This document shows, one piece after another, positions 49,333 through 60,200 of a DNA stretch of 64,000 nt. A program made the translations under genes and the position numbers. The DNA is from Pectobacterium zantedeschiae (GTDB lineage Bacteria > Pseudomonadota > Gammaproteobacteria > Enterobacterales > Enterobacteriaceae). The DNA is taken from assembly GCF_004137795.1 (NCBI RefSeq), contig NZ_NWTM01000001.1:2779229-2843228 (forward strand). The letters are read 5' to 3'. The number at the start of each line of letters is the position of its first letter. Positions within the stretch are counted from its first letter, which is position 1. The notes under the pieces are model-generated. The model was not told where the DNA came from. It saw only the letters and a list, made by a program, of their open reading frames with translations, and made no database searches.

Positions 49333-50838
49333 ATGGCATCGGCAAGAGTGCTCCATACCCTATTTGAACAGCAGCGGCATCAAACGCCGGACGCCATCGC
49401 TCTGAGAAGCGATACAGAAACGTTGACCTACCGGCAATTGGATCTGCGTGCAAATGCAATGGCGCACGATCTGTTGCAGCGGGGCGTAAAGCCGCAGGAT
49501 GTTGTCGGTATTTATTTGAATAAAAGCCCGAATCTTATCGTCAGCCTGCTCGGCGTTTTGAAAACCGGTGCCTGTTATTTACCACTTGATCCGTACTATC
49601 CACATGAACGTCTGGATTATATGGTCAATCATGCCGATGCGCGTCTGGTCATTACTGACGATGAACACGCGCTGACGCTAGGCCGTCGTAAGATGGTTGA
49701 TATCAACCAGGTCGATTTGACCTCTCAGCTAGCGCCAACACTTCCCACGGTTAGCGAAGAACATCTTTGCTATGTGATGTACACCTCCGGCTCCACCGGA
49801 ACGCCAAAGGGCGTTATGGTCAGCCACCGGACGGTGGTCAATTATTTGGCATGGATGCAAAGCGCCTTCGGCCTGCATCACAAAGACGTTGTCCTTAACC
49901 AGTCCACATTCAGTTTTGACGTGTCAGTGTGGGAAATTTTCTGGCCGCTGATCGCTGGCGCAAGCTGTGCCGTCATCACGGAGGACGCCAAGTACGATCC
50001 GCTGCTGCTGGCAGAATTTATATACCGTCATCAGGTCACCGTCGCACAGTTTGTGCCAACGGCGCTGCGCGTCATTGCTGATGCGGAGGTGCTATCTCGT
50101 TGCCCCTCTCTATGCCATATCTTTTCCGGTGGTGAAGCGCTCGATCAAACTCTGGTCAACGATCTTTCCCAACAATATCTGGGAAAAATCCACAACCTCT
50201 ACGGCCCCACCGAGGCAACAATATTTGCCTGTCACTGGCTCTGCCAACCGGGGGCAGAGGAAAAAATTGCTCCAATTGGCAAGCCAATCCCTCATGCCGC
50301 CGCTTATGTATTAGATGAAGCACAACAGCCTGTCGAATTGGGGGAAAGCGGTGAACTTTATCTGGCAGGGGATATTTTGGCAAAGGGCTATCTGCATGCG
50401 GAAAAACTGACGCAGGAGCGGTTTGTTGATGACCCTTTTAGCCATCAGGTCGGGCAGAAAATGTATAAAACCGGCGACTGGGTTAAGCAGCGCGCCGATG
50501 GCGTTCTGGAGTTCATTGGCCGAATAGACAGCCAGGTTAAATTGCGCGGACACCGTATTGAGTTAGCAGAAATAGAAACTCACTTACAGTCACTGCCGCA
50601 AATTAACCATGCCGCCGTTATTCTCGAAAAACGCTCAGAAAGCTCAACGCCATCGCTATCGGCATTTTATGTATTACGGCATCAAAAGAGCATCGATATT
50701 CAGGAAATAAAAGCGCACCTTGCCAAAGCTCTGCCTTTTTTTATGGTGCCATCCCATTTCATTGTGCTGGAAAAAATGCCAACGCATCCTAATGGAAAAA
50801 TTGACAAATCCAAACTGTGTTCCTGCGTAAATAACTAA
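49333..50838 (+). CDS. Free-standing NRPS adenylation enzyme
   Basis: 501 residues, one complete adenylation domain with no carrier or condensation part. A3 is YTSGSTGTPKG (150-160), A4 FSFDVSVWE (193-201), A5 NLYGPTEAT, A8 GRIDSQVKLRGHRIELAE, and the A10 Lys lies near 494. Aligning by eye to GrsA, the specificity residues read D196 V197 W200 Q239 F264 G266 L289 I297 F298. From memory this is closest to the Gln code (DAWQFGLI), though the last position differs, so the call is weak. It should load the separate carrier protein encoded 10 bases downstream. Confidence 0.9.
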   Translation: MASARVLHTLFEQQRHQTPDAIALRSDTETLTYRQLDLRANAMAHDLLQRGVKPQDVVGIYLNKSPNLIVSLLGVLKTGACYLPLDPYYPHERLDYMVNHADARLVITDDEHALTLGRRKMVDINQVDLTSQLAPTLPTVSEEHLCYVMYTSGSTGTPKGVMVSHRTVVNYLAWMQSAFGLHHKDVVLNQSTFSFDVSVWEIFWPLIAGASCAVITEDAKYDPLLLAEFIYRHQVTVAQFVPTALRVIADAEVLSRCPSLCHIFSGGEALDQTLVNDLSQQYLGKIHNLYGPTEATIFACHWLCQPGAEEKIAPIGKPIPHAAAYVLDEAQQPVELGESGELYLAGDILAKGYLHAEKLTQERFVDDPFSHQVGQKMYKTGDWVKQRADGVLEFIGRIDSQVKLRGHRIELAEIETHLQSLPQINHAAVILEKRSESSTPSLSAFYVLRHQKSIDIQEIKAHLAKALPFFMVPSHFIVLEKMPTHPNGKIDKSKLCSCVNN

Positions 50839-50848
50839 TGGTGAAAAA

Positions 50849-51121
50849 ATGTCAAATGACAAAGCAATATTACCTTCAGAGATAGAGAAAAATATTATTT
50901 CTATCTGGCGGAGCGTACTTAATAATCCCAAAGTTTCTATTCAAGAAAATTTTTTCGATGCAGGAGGGAACTCCCTGCTGATGTCCAAAGTTTATCGAGA
51001 AATAAAAAACAAAATAGAGTCACCTATCTCTATTGTTGATTTATTCCAATACCCAACGGTACAGATGCTAAGCAAACGCATTAGCGAAATACACGCTGGG
51101 AAATCAAGTAGCAAGAAGTAA
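50849..51121 (+). CDS. Free-standing peptidyl carrier protein
   Basis: 90 residues, one carrier domain. The phosphopantetheine Ser is in FFDAGGNSLLMSKV (about residue 48). The helix-1 pattern IEKNIISIWRSVLNNPK and the C-terminal VDLFQYPTVQMLSKRI are typical of PCPs. Its tail is Lys/Ser-rich. It lies 10 bases after the free A domain, its likely loader. As part of the assembly line it probably takes the starter unit through the C domain of the A-T-C protein and hands the product to the ketosynthase at 51629. Confidence 0.92.
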   Translation: MSNDKAILPSEIEKNIISIWRSVLNNPKVSIQENFFDAGGNSLLMSKVYREIKNKIESPISIVDLFQYPTVQMLSKRISEIHAGKSSSKK

Positions 51122-51219
51122 TTACGCAAAAAGCGTATTCATACTCCAGGGGAATAACCGCCCTATAATGGGTAATATGTTTCATCATCCTTATTTCACT
51201 GATAATAGGTGGTAATACC

Positions 51220-51492
51220 ATGTCTGCAAATCAATTAAGTGCTATTTATGCAACAAAATCAAAAGTGGCTGCTGCTATTCATATTGTAGAAAGCCATAAA
51301 GCCTCATCCAAACCCACTCACTACCATGGTGTTGGCCGAGCGCTTCTGCCAAACGCGCTAAAAAAGTGGGGTAAAAAACCGGCACCAACCATGCCTGCAT
51401 ACATCAAGGCATTATATCAGCACCCTTCTGCACTTTACCTGAAAGATATTCTTAAACAGGTAAAAGCAGAGCTTGCAGCTAGCAAAAACTAA
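51220..51492 (+). CDS. Hypothetical 90-residue basic protein
   Basis: I recognise no family. It is Lys/Ala-rich (strongly basic) with several His, including THYHG near residue 35. There are no membrane segments and no signal peptide; the C-terminal third (YLKDILKQVKAELAASKN) is likely helical. It lies between the carrier protein and the PKS inside the synthesis operon, and is followed by two hairpins. Options are an accessory protein of the assembly line, a resistance factor, or a precursor peptide. The codon use looks like its neighbours. A purine-rich AGGTGGT stretch sits before the ATG. Confidence 0.7.
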   Translation: MSANQLSAIYATKSKVAAAIHIVESHKASSKPTHYHGVGRALLPNALKKWGKKPAPTMPAYIKALYQHPSALYLKDILKQVKAELAASKN

Positions 51493-51524
51493 ATCACGCT
51501 AATTTAGCTGTCCCTTCTATATTC

Positions 51525-51541
51525 ACGACGAAATGCGTCGT
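51525..51541 (+). terminator. Hairpin after the 90-residue gene
   Basis: ACGACG-AAATG-CGTCGT, a 6-bp stem followed by CTTCCTTCT. Weak terminator or attenuator inside the synthesis operon. Confidence 0.45.
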
Positions 51542-51574
51542 CTTCCTTCTCTGGATTTTATTCAGAGAAGGAAG
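51542..51574 (+). terminator. Strong hairpin ahead of the PKS gene
   Basis: A 12-bp perfect stem, CTTCCTTCTCTG / CAGAGAAGGAAG, with a 9-base loop, 55 bases before the PKS start. There is no U tract; it may reduce or time expression of the large synthases. Confidence 0.55.
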
Positions 51575-51628
51575 GTTCATGCAATTTATCGTGACAGAAG
51601 GCGAATATATTCATGGTGAGGTAATTAA

Positions 51629-54600
51629 ATGAAAGAGCAAGAACAGTTCCGCGACAAGGATATTGCCATTGTAGGAATGTCAGCCCGTTTTCCCGGTGCG
51701 GAAGATACCGCGATATTTTGGCAAAATCTGTTGGACGGCGTGGAGACAATCAGCACATTCAGTGAAGAAGAACTGAGGGAGTCAGGCATTGAAGAAGAGA
51801 TGATCGCCTCACCCAACTATATTCGTCGCCGGGGAATTTTAGGCAACGCACAACACTTTGACGCTAATTTTTTTGATATTACGCCCCGCGATGCCGAAAT
51901 TATGGATCCACAACATCGTGTCTTTTTGGAGTGCTGCTGGCATGCCTTTGAAGATGCAGGCTACGTACCCGCTACTTACCCTGGAAAAGTGGGCATCTTC
52001 GGCGGAACGGGAACCGCCTGGCACTTGAGCAAAGTGAATGCCCATCCTGAAGTACAGAAGTATGCCAGTGGCGCATCGGTCGTCACCAACAATGATAAAG
52101 ATTACGTAACGACACGGGTTTCTTACAAGCTCAACCTCAAAGGGCCGAGTGTTAACGTACAGACTGCCTGCTCAACGGCGATGGTGGCCGTCGTCATGGG
52201 CATGAATAGCCTGTTGAACGGGGAAAGCGATCTGATCGTCGCAGGCGGTGTTTCCGTGGATACGCCAGAACGTCGGGGTTACTCCTATATGCAAGGCGGC
52301 ATGGAATCCGCAGATGGCCGCTGCTATGCCTTTGACTCCCGCGCCAACGGTACGGTGTTCAGCCGTGGTGCTGGCGTGGTGCTACTGAAGCGTCTGAATG
52401 ACGCCGTACGCGACGGCGACCATATTTACGCCGTGCTAAAAGGCGGCGCAGTGAATAATGACGGGAATTTGAAAGCCGGTTTTACCGCACCGAGCATCCA
52501 CGGACAAATCGCCGTTGCCAAACAGGCTATCGCTAATGCAGAGCTTGATCCCGCCACAATCAATTTTGTTGAAGCTCACGGTACCGCGACGGCGCTGGGC
52601 GATCCTATTGAATTCACTTCGCTCACCCAAACGTTTCAGGAATATACGGATAAAACCCAGTATTGCCGTCTGGGCTCGGTGAAAACTAACATCGGCCATA
52701 CGGACGCGGCATCAGGCATGGCCAGCCTCATCAAAGCCTCAATGGCACTGGAAACCGGCAAGCTGCCAGCCTCACTTCATTTCGAATCGCCGAACCCTAA
52801 CATTGAGTTTGAAACCAGTCCGTTCATCATGAACACCGAACTCAGCGAGCTGGAACCGTCGGAGACGCCGCACCGTGCGCTGGTGAACTCTTTCGGCGTT
52901 GGCGGCACCAATGCCTGCGTCATTCTGGAAGCCGCTCCGCAGTTAGAAGCGGGTGATGTCCATGACGATAGCCTACTGGTTTTACCTTTCTCCGCTAAAA
53001 GTCGTACGGCGCTGGACGATATGAAACGCCGCCTGCGCGATTACCTTAGTGCACATGACGATGCTAATCTGGCGGATATCGCCTACACCCTACAGGTCGG
53101 AAGACAAAAGTTCTCACACAGCACAGCCATCATCGGGAAAGATCGTGATTCCCTGCTGGCCAAACTGGAACAACCTTCGTTCGTGGTGAGCCAACAGGGA
53201 AAAAATCGAAAATCCGTCGTGTTTATGTTCCCAGGACAGGGCAACCAGTATGTCAACATGGCGCGTGAACTGTACGATACCTACGACGTCTTCCGCGCGA
53301 GCATGGATCAATGCTGTGAGTATCTGGAACCGATTTTGGACGTCAATCTGACGTCTATTATCTTTCAGGACAGCGACGATATCGCCGCTTCCCGCATCAA
53401 TGAAACCCAATTTACCCAACCGTCCCTGTTCGTGGTGGAATACAGTCTGGCAAAACTGTGGATGTCGTGGGGCATTCAGCCGGATGTCATGATCGGCCAC
53501 AGCGTAGGGGAATATGTGGCAGCCTGTCTGTCCGGCGTGTTCTCACTGGAAGATGCGCTGAAAGCCGTGGCGCTGCGGGGCAAAATGGTACAGGCATTAC
53601 CCGCAGGAGATATGCTCGCTGTTCTGCTTGATGAAGAAAGTCTGAGGGCAAAACTGCACGGTAGCAAACTGGAAATTGCGGCGGTGAACTACCCGGGATT
53701 ATGCGTCATCGCCGGTGCTTCAAACGATATCGCGCGTTTCCAACAGCAGTTGGAAGACAGTAATATCTTCTGCAAACATCTGGATACCTCACACGCCTTC
53801 CACTCACACATGATGGAACCGATGCTGCCCGCCTTCAAAAAGGTCATCGACAGCATCAAGCTCCATGCGCCGCAGATCCCATTTGTCTCTACCGTTAACG
53901 GCGCATGGGTCACTGAAGAACTGGCGAAAAACAGCGACTACTGGGTACGTCACGTACGCAATCCGGTGCTGTTCTCTCATGCCTTCAAAACGCTGATGGA
54001 TGAAGAACATCACGACTTCGTGTTCCTTGAAGTCGGGCCGGGGCGCTCACTGGAATCATCCGCCAAGCAGCATTTCAGCGCGGAAGACGGCGCCTTAATT
54101 TATGCCTCACTACCCACGGCAAAAGACGTTGCCTTATCCGGCGAGCATCTCCTCTCAACACTCGGCGCTCTTTGGGCTAGCGGCGTAGACGTTCCCTGGC
54201 ATCTGCATCATCCAGAGCAGCACCGTCGCCGCATCCCGCTGCCGGGCTACCCTTTCGAACGCAAACGCTTCGCCCTGCCAGCCTTGTCGTCAGCCAGTAA
54301 TGACGCGCAGAGTGAACTATCTGTTAAGGCTAAAAAGCGGAAACAGGCCGATATCGGTGACTGGTTCTATATGCCAACCTGGAAAAAAACGATCCCGGCA
54401 AAATACATGACGGGCAAACGTGTTGAAGCCGAGAACACCTGCTGGCTGATCCTGACCGATCCACAGGGCATCGCGGAACGCGCGAAGCAAATACTGGAAA
54501 AAGAGGGGCATAACGTCTTTTTCGTCACCCCAGGGGCACAGTATCAGGAATCGCCTTCCGAAGGTCGGTATACCCTCAACGCCTCCTCGCGCGCCGATTA

Positions 54601-57130
54601 TGTCCGATTACTGAAAAGCCTGACGGAACAAGGGCTACGCCCATCGCGTATCCTGTATTTATGGAACCTGATGGCGGAAGAACAGGTACTACCGCTGAAG
54701 CACACCTATCTCTCCTCACCGCTGAATACGTTCTACCCAGCCCTCTATCTTCAGCAGGCACTGGTGAACGAGAATTTGCTGGACGATCTGCATGTGATCT
54801 TCGCCACCAGCAACACGTTCAGTGTAATGGGTGAGTACGTTGCTTCACCGGAAAATGCGCTGCTGGTAGGGCCCTCTCGTGTGTTCTATCACGAATATCC
54901 CGAAGTACAGTGCCATCTGGTGGATCTCGATCTCAAACAAAACGCCGAACAACTTGATGAACTTGCCCACAGTCTGATTGCGGAAAGCCAAATCACAACA
55001 CACGGCAATCTGGTGGCTTACCGCGGAAATCAGCGCTGGGAAGAAAGTTATCAGGCCGTGTATTTGGAAGATGACGCGATAGGCGAGCCTGCTGAGATAA
55101 AAAATGACGGCGTTTACCTCATTACTGGTGGTCTTGGCGGTCTGGGAATACTGGTCGCCAATCATCTGTGTGAAACAAGCCATGCAACGATAATTCTGAC
55201 TTATCGTTCCGCTCTACCGCCGCGTGAGGAATGGCATAATTGGATCCAGCAGCACTCTGTCGATGATCCTACCAGTGAAAAGCTGGCAAGCATTTTACGT
55301 CTGGAAGCCCATGGCAACCCGGTGCATTTAGCACAGGTGGATGTCTGTGACTATCAGGGAATGAGCACCATGCTATCCGCATTCCCACAGATCGATGGAG
55401 TATTCCATACCGCAGGCGTGCCCGGCGGTGGCATCATTCCTCTGAAAAGCGATGCCGATTGCGCCAGCGTGCTTGATCCTAAGGTCGCAGGTTCGCTCAT
55501 TCTGGATGAGCTTCTGCAAGACAAGCAGCCTGACTTCTTTATTCTTTTCTCCTCCATTACCGCCATTGTGGGTGATGAAGCCCGCATTGACTACTGCTCT
55601 GGCAACGCATTTATGGATGCTTTTGCCCATTATCGCAACCAGCATCGGCGCGGACGTTCAGTATCGATAAATTGGGGACAATGGGGCGATGTTGGCATGG
55701 CGGCCCGTTGGAACAAACAGTTAGAAGAGAAGAAAAACAACAAAGCGCCTGTCGCTGAGGTAGTCACAGGGGATTTACTCACGCTCGTTGAACGTGAAAA
55801 TATGCGGGAAAGCTATCAGGTCAATCTCACCGTAAACGACTGGGTTATCGATGAGCATCGCCTTTCTCAGCAGCCCTCACTGGTGGGAACGACGATCTTA
55901 TCGCTGCTACATGAGTTCATGACATGCTTCAAGCCTCAGGAAAATCTGCAGGTCAAAAACCTGATGATGACCAAACCAATTATCTATACCGATGCCTGGC
56001 CTCGGTTTATGAGACTGTTCGTCACGCAGGATGGAAAAGGCTATCAATTTAGCCTCAAGAGCCGGGGTCTACTTGAACTGACATGGCAAGAGCATGCATT
56101 AGGGGCAATAGGTCACAGCGTTCAGGTGTCTCACATCGTGCCGTCATCGCTCGATGCCATCAAACAGCGCTGCACGACCAAACTCCCCTATTCGCCTTTT
56201 GTTACCGAGTTGGGAAATGCCAGTACTGGCGGTAATTTCCTCTCTTTCAGTCAACGCTGGAATAATCATAGTGAGATCTTCCAGGGGGATAACGAGTGGC
56301 TGATACACAAAGTGTTGGGGAACGAATATCAGCACGATTTGACGCGTTATCCGTACCATCCTGCGATCATCGACTCAACAGCGATATCCTGCATTATCCT
56401 GATTACCACGAATAATTACTTACCGATTAGCTATGGGAAACTCGTCTTCCTGTCTCCATTGGAAAAAGAGTGCTACGCCCACGTCAAACTCAAACAGGCA
56501 TATCAGCCGCAAGACAATTCCATCGTCATGGATATTACTTTCCTTTCGTCGACAGGTACTCCACTGTTGATACTGGAAAACTATACGCTGCTGAAAATTA
56601 CGTCAGACAATCAGGTTGTTACCGCAGAGAAGGTGTCAACGTCGGTCCCCGCAGCGGTCAAAGTCAATCTGGCAGATAAAGACATTATGTTGCCTGAAGG
56701 GATTGACGCCATGAAGCGCCAGTTTGCTCACCTGGAATTTGAGCAAATCGTGATCGTCACCAGCGATCTGGAACAGCTCATTTATGAGACGATTCCAGAA
56801 CAGGAAACACCTGAGTCTATCTTGCAGGATAATGAAGCGACGGAAGGATATTCCAGACCTGCGCTCTCTGTCGATTATGTCGCGCCAGAAAACGACATTG
56901 AAAAGGAAATTATCAAAGTCTGGCAGTCCATTCTGGGGATCTCAGGTATCGGTGTTAACGATAGCTTTACTGAGCTGGGCGGAAACTCGCTGCTGGCAGT
57001 GCAGGTCGTTTCTACGGTTTCGGGCATCTTTGAAATCGATATCCGCGTTGATCTATTTTACCAGAACCAGACAGTGAAAGGGTTAGCCATGCTGATTCTC
57101 ACTGAACTGGAATCCTTACTTCAAGACTAA
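51629..57130 (+). CDS. Type I polyketide synthase, KS-AT-KR-(DH-like)-ACP
   Basis: 1833 residues. The ketosynthase (8-435) has all three catalytic residues: Cys181 in VQTACSTAM, His317 in VEAHGTA and His357 in NIGHTDA. The acyltransferase (about 528-830) has Ser625 in GHSVGE and HAFH (722-725), the malonyl-type motif. The ketoreductase (about 1155-1350) has GGLGGLG and the Ser/Tyr/Asn set in FSSITAIVGDEARIDYCSGN. A region at about 1400-1640 looks like a dehydratase double hotdog: His in VIDEHRLSQQP and YHPAIIDST, but the Gly and Pro of HxxxGxxxxP are missing. The carrier Ser is in ELGGNSLLA (about 1788). It extends an aminoacyl chain by one malonate unit and reduces it; dehydration is doubtful. 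Confidence 0.93.
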   Translation: MKEQEQFRDKDIAIVGMSARFPGAEDTAIFWQNLLDGVETISTFSEEELRESGIEEEMIASPNYIRRRGILGNAQHFDANFFDITPRDAEIMDPQHRVFLECCWHAFEDAGYVPATYPGKVGIFGGTGTAWHLSKVNAHPEVQKYASGASVVTNNDKDYVTTRVSYKLNLKGPSVNVQTACSTAMVAVVMGMNSLLNGESDLIVAGGVSVDTPERRGYSYMQGGMESADGRCYAFDSRANGTVFSRGAGVVLLKRLNDAVRDGDHIYAVLKGGAVNNDGNLKAGFTAPSIHGQIAVAKQAIANAELDPATINFVEAHGTATALGDPIEFTSLTQTFQEYTDKTQYCRLGSVKTNIGHTDAASGMASLIKASMALETGKLPASLHFESPNPNIEFETSPFIMNTELSELEPSETPHRALVNSFGVGGTNACVILEAAPQLEAGDVHDDSLLVLPFSAKSRTALDDMKRRLRDYLSAHDDANLADIAYTLQVGRQKFSHSTAIIGKDRDSLLAKLEQPSFVVSQQGKNRKSVVFMFPGQGNQYVNMARELYDTYDVFRASMDQCCEYLEPILDVNLTSIIFQDSDDIAASRINETQFTQPSLFVVEYSLAKLWMSWGIQPDVMIGHSVGEYVAACLSGVFSLEDALKAVALRGKMVQALPAGDMLAVLLDEESLRAKLHGSKLEIAAVNYPGLCVIAGASNDIARFQQQLEDSNIFCKHLDTSHAFHSHMMEPMLPAFKKVIDSIKLHAPQIPFVSTVNGAWVTEELAKNSDYWVRHVRNPVLFSHAFKTLMDEEHHDFVFLEVGPGRSLESSAKQHFSAEDGALIYASLPTAKDVALSGEHLLSTLGALWASGVDVPWHLHHPEQHRRRIPLPGYPFERKRFALPALSSASNDAQSELSVKAKKRKQADIGDWFYMPTWKKTIPAKYMTGKRVEAENTCWLILTDPQGIAERAKQILEKEGHNVFFVTPGAQYQESPSEGRYTLNASSRADYVRLLKSLTEQGLRPSRILYLWNLMAEEQVLPLKHTYLSSPLNTFYPALYLQQALVNENLLDDLHVIFATSNTFSVMGEYVASPENALLVGPSRVFYHEYPEVQCHLVDLDLKQNAEQLDELAHSLIAESQITTHGNLVAYRGNQRWEESYQAVYLEDDAIGEPAEIKNDGVYLITGGLGGLGILVANHLCETSHATIILTYRSALPPREEWHNWIQQHSVDDPTSEKLASILRLEAHGNPVHLAQVDVCDYQGMSTMLSAFPQIDGVFHTAGVPGGGIIPLKSDADCASVLDPKVAGSLILDELLQDKQPDFFILFSSITAIVGDEARIDYCSGNAFMDAFAHYRNQHRRGRSVSINWGQWGDVGMAARWNKQLEEKKNNKAPVAEVVTGDLLTLVERENMRESYQVNLTVNDWVIDEHRLSQQPSLVGTTILSLLHEFMTCFKPQENLQVKNLMMTKPIIYTDAWPRFMRLFVTQDGKGYQFSLKSRGLLELTWQEHALGAIGHSVQVSHIVPSSLDAIKQRCTTKLPYSPFVTELGNASTGGNFLSFSQRWNNHSEIFQGDNEWLIHKVLGNEYQHDLTRYPYHPAIIDSTAISCIILITTNNYLPISYGKLVFLSPLEKECYAHVKLKQAYQPQDNSIVMDITFLSSTGTPLLILENYTLLKITSDNQVVTAEKVSTSVPAAVKVNLADKDIMLPEGIDAMKRQFAHLEFEQIVIVTSDLEQLIYETIPEQETPESILQDNEATEGYSRPALSVDYVAPENDIEKEIIKVWQSILGISGIGVNDSFTELGGNSLLAVQVVSTVSGIFEIDIRVDLFYQNQTVKGLAMLILTELESLLQD

Positions 57131-57135
57131 ACACA

Positions 57136-57169
57136 CGAAGACCTTCTACAGTCATGTAGAAGGTCTTCG
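57136..57169 (+). terminator. 15-bp perfect hairpin between PKS and NRPS genes
   Basis: CGAAGACCTTCTACA pairs with TGTAGAAGGTCTTCG around GTCA, 5 bases after the PKS stop and 40 before the next start. There is no U tract, so a processing or stabilising element is as likely as termination. Confidence 0.6.
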
Positions 57170-57208
57170 TCATTGTGAAAACAGAAAGTCACAACACGAG
57201 ACTCGACA

Positions 57209-60200
57209 ATGACACAGAATCCTACCGGAAAACTCACTTCACTTAGCATTGATGAACTTAAAAAGTTGGCAAAAGAAAAAAAGAAAGCGGGTGGTACGCA
57301 AGCAGGTAAAACTATTTCCCCACAGACTTCGCCAGGCAGAGTGCATTTCCCCATGACCAGTGCTCAGAAGAGTATTTGGATGCTTTCTCAGTATCTCGAC
57401 AATAATCAGGTCTATAATAATCCCTATGTTCTCGCGAGTAGAATTGAACATGAAATGGAGCCGCATCGCATCCAGCAAACACTTAACTATATAATGAAGC
57501 AACATGACATTCTACGAACGACATTCCGTTTGGTCGACAATGAAGTATGCCAATGTATTGCTGAAGAAATGTCCTTTCCTTTTCATTTTGACGATATCTC
57601 CACATTCAGCGAAGAAGATATTGAGAAATACATCTCGAATATGTCAAAAGAACAAGGGAAGATTATTTTTGATCTGGAAAATGGTCCTTTAGTCTATCTC
57701 CATATGGTCAAAACACGCCAGTACGACTATGTCTTATTTCTAACATTTCACCACATTATTTCCGATGGATGGACGCTAAATCTGTTCATCAAAATGTTAA
57801 TAGAGAACTACTTCCGCCTGTTGCAGGGAGATACACTGCACATCGAAAAAACGCTCCAGTTTTCCGATTACGCCCTGGCAGAAAATCGATGGTATTCCCA
57901 AGGTGAATACCAGACCGGGCTTGCCTATTGGGCTAAGAAGCTGGATGGCATATCAGGGCAACTAGATTTGGCAACAGACTACCCTCGCCCTGCCAAAATG
58001 AGCACCACTGGCGGGATCGTCATTGATTATTTTGACGAAGCTTTCTGTCAGCGCTTAAAAGATTGTGCAACACAGCATCGGGCAACACAATTTCATATCA
58101 TTCTCACGGCCTATAAAATCCTGCTACATAAATACAGCGGACAGCAGGAAATTATCATTGGCGTCCCTTTTGCTAATCGAAATTTACCAACCACGCAAAA
58201 TATGATGGGGTTATTTATGAACACCCTACCATTACGCTTTGATATTATTTCCGACACTAGCATTACCAATCTCATTGATGTTGCTCGCCTCGAATGTGAA
58301 GAAACCATGAAGTATCAGGATGTGCCATTCAATTATATTCTGGATGAAATCACCTATACTCGTAACCCCCAAATAAACCCCATATTTCAGGCAATATTGA
58401 CGTATCAGGTATTCCCTCATTTTCACAATCGAAACAGCGGAATAAAATATAAACCGCTAAAAGTCGATTATGGCAGTGCCAAAGTAGACCTGAATTTATG
58501 GATAGAAGAAGATAGAGATAATGGCGGTTTGCTGTTTACCATGAACTACAGTAATGCATTATTCTCCGGAGCCACCGTCGAGCGCATGCTAAGCAATCTG
58601 CGTACTATCATCGAAACAATAATTACCCAACCGCAGCTAGCCGTTCGAGATATCTCACTGTTAAGCGACGAAGAACGCCGTGCGGCAATCGCACAATGCC
58701 ACCCGACCGCTGACACCCCACCATCAGCCATTCATACGCAGTTTGAAGAACAAGTACGGCAAAGACCTGATGCCATCGCGGTTCGCTGTGAAGGGCGTTC
58801 ATTCACCTATGCCCAGCTCAACGAACGGGCAAACCAGCTGGCTCATCAACTACAGCAAGACGGGCTCGCGCACGGTGAACGTGTCGCGCTCTTTATGCCT
58901 AAAAGCGAGTATTACGTCGTTGCGATTCTGGCTGTGTTAAAAGCAGGCGGATGCTATGTACCAATCGATATGGATCTTCCCACACAGCAGGTTGAATTCA
59001 TATTGCAAAACGCTGACGCCCGTTGCGTCATCATTGATGAACAGACGCCCGGAGAAATGCTCCCCAGCATCTACGTAAGACAAAATCGCAACGTGATGCC
59101 GGTAAGCAATCCATCGCAGCCACAAACAGTTACGGATGGCCCTGCCTACATCATTTATACCTCGGGCAGTACCGGCAAACCTAAGGGCGTTCAGGTCAAA
59201 CACTCACAGCTAAGCCACTACTGTCAGGCCATTCGTCCAGTGCTCAACCTGCCGCCCAATGCCCACTACGGCATGTTCTCATCCTTCACAACCGATTTGG
59301 CACACACGGTATTATTTCCCGCGCTAATCCATCAAGGCCAGCTAGATGTGATCAGCACGGAATTGCTCCGCTCACCACAGGAACTATTTGCTTATCTGAC
59401 GCACTACCCCGTAGATTGCATAAAGATCACTCCGTCCCATTTAGCGACGTTACTGACCTCACCGCAGGCAGAAGCATTATTACCTCGGCAGTTGCTGGTT
59501 ATCGGCGGAGAACGCGTTCCTCTGTCACTCATCAAGCGCATACGTGAGTTCCAAACGTCTTGCCGTATTCTCAATCATTATGGCCCAACTGAGTGTACCG
59601 TCGGCGTCACAACCTATCCGGTACCGAACGACCTTAGCACTCTTTCAGGTGACTACCTGCCCATCGGTAAGCCCCTGTCCGATAGCCATGTCCTGCTGCT
59701 CGATCCTTATCACCAGTTAGTCCCTGCCGGGTTACCGGGCGAAATTTATCTGGGTGGTTCACATGTGGCAGAAGGATACATCGGCCTGCCGGAGCAAAAT
59801 CAGGCACGCTTTATCCCCCATCCTTACCTTGAGGGCGAGCGGCTTTATCGCAGCGGTGACAAAGGCCGCTTCTTGCCTGATGGCAACCTGGAATTTATGG
59901 GGCGTTTGGATCGTCAGGTTAAAGTGCGCGGCTACCGTGTTGAATTGACAGAAATCGAACAGGCATTACAACAGGTCGCTAATGCGACTCACGTTGCCAT
60001 TAAACAAAACACGCTGCCCCATGGCGAAGCCGTCTTAACCGCCTATGTATGCGGTATTACCGAACCCCATCAGGCCGCAGTAAAGGCAGCACTACAAAAG
60101 AAATTGCCGGACTATATGCATCCCGAACGCTGGGTGTGGCTAGAAGCGATGCCATTAACTGCCAGCGGTAAGATAAACTATGCCGCGTTACCCCTACCCT

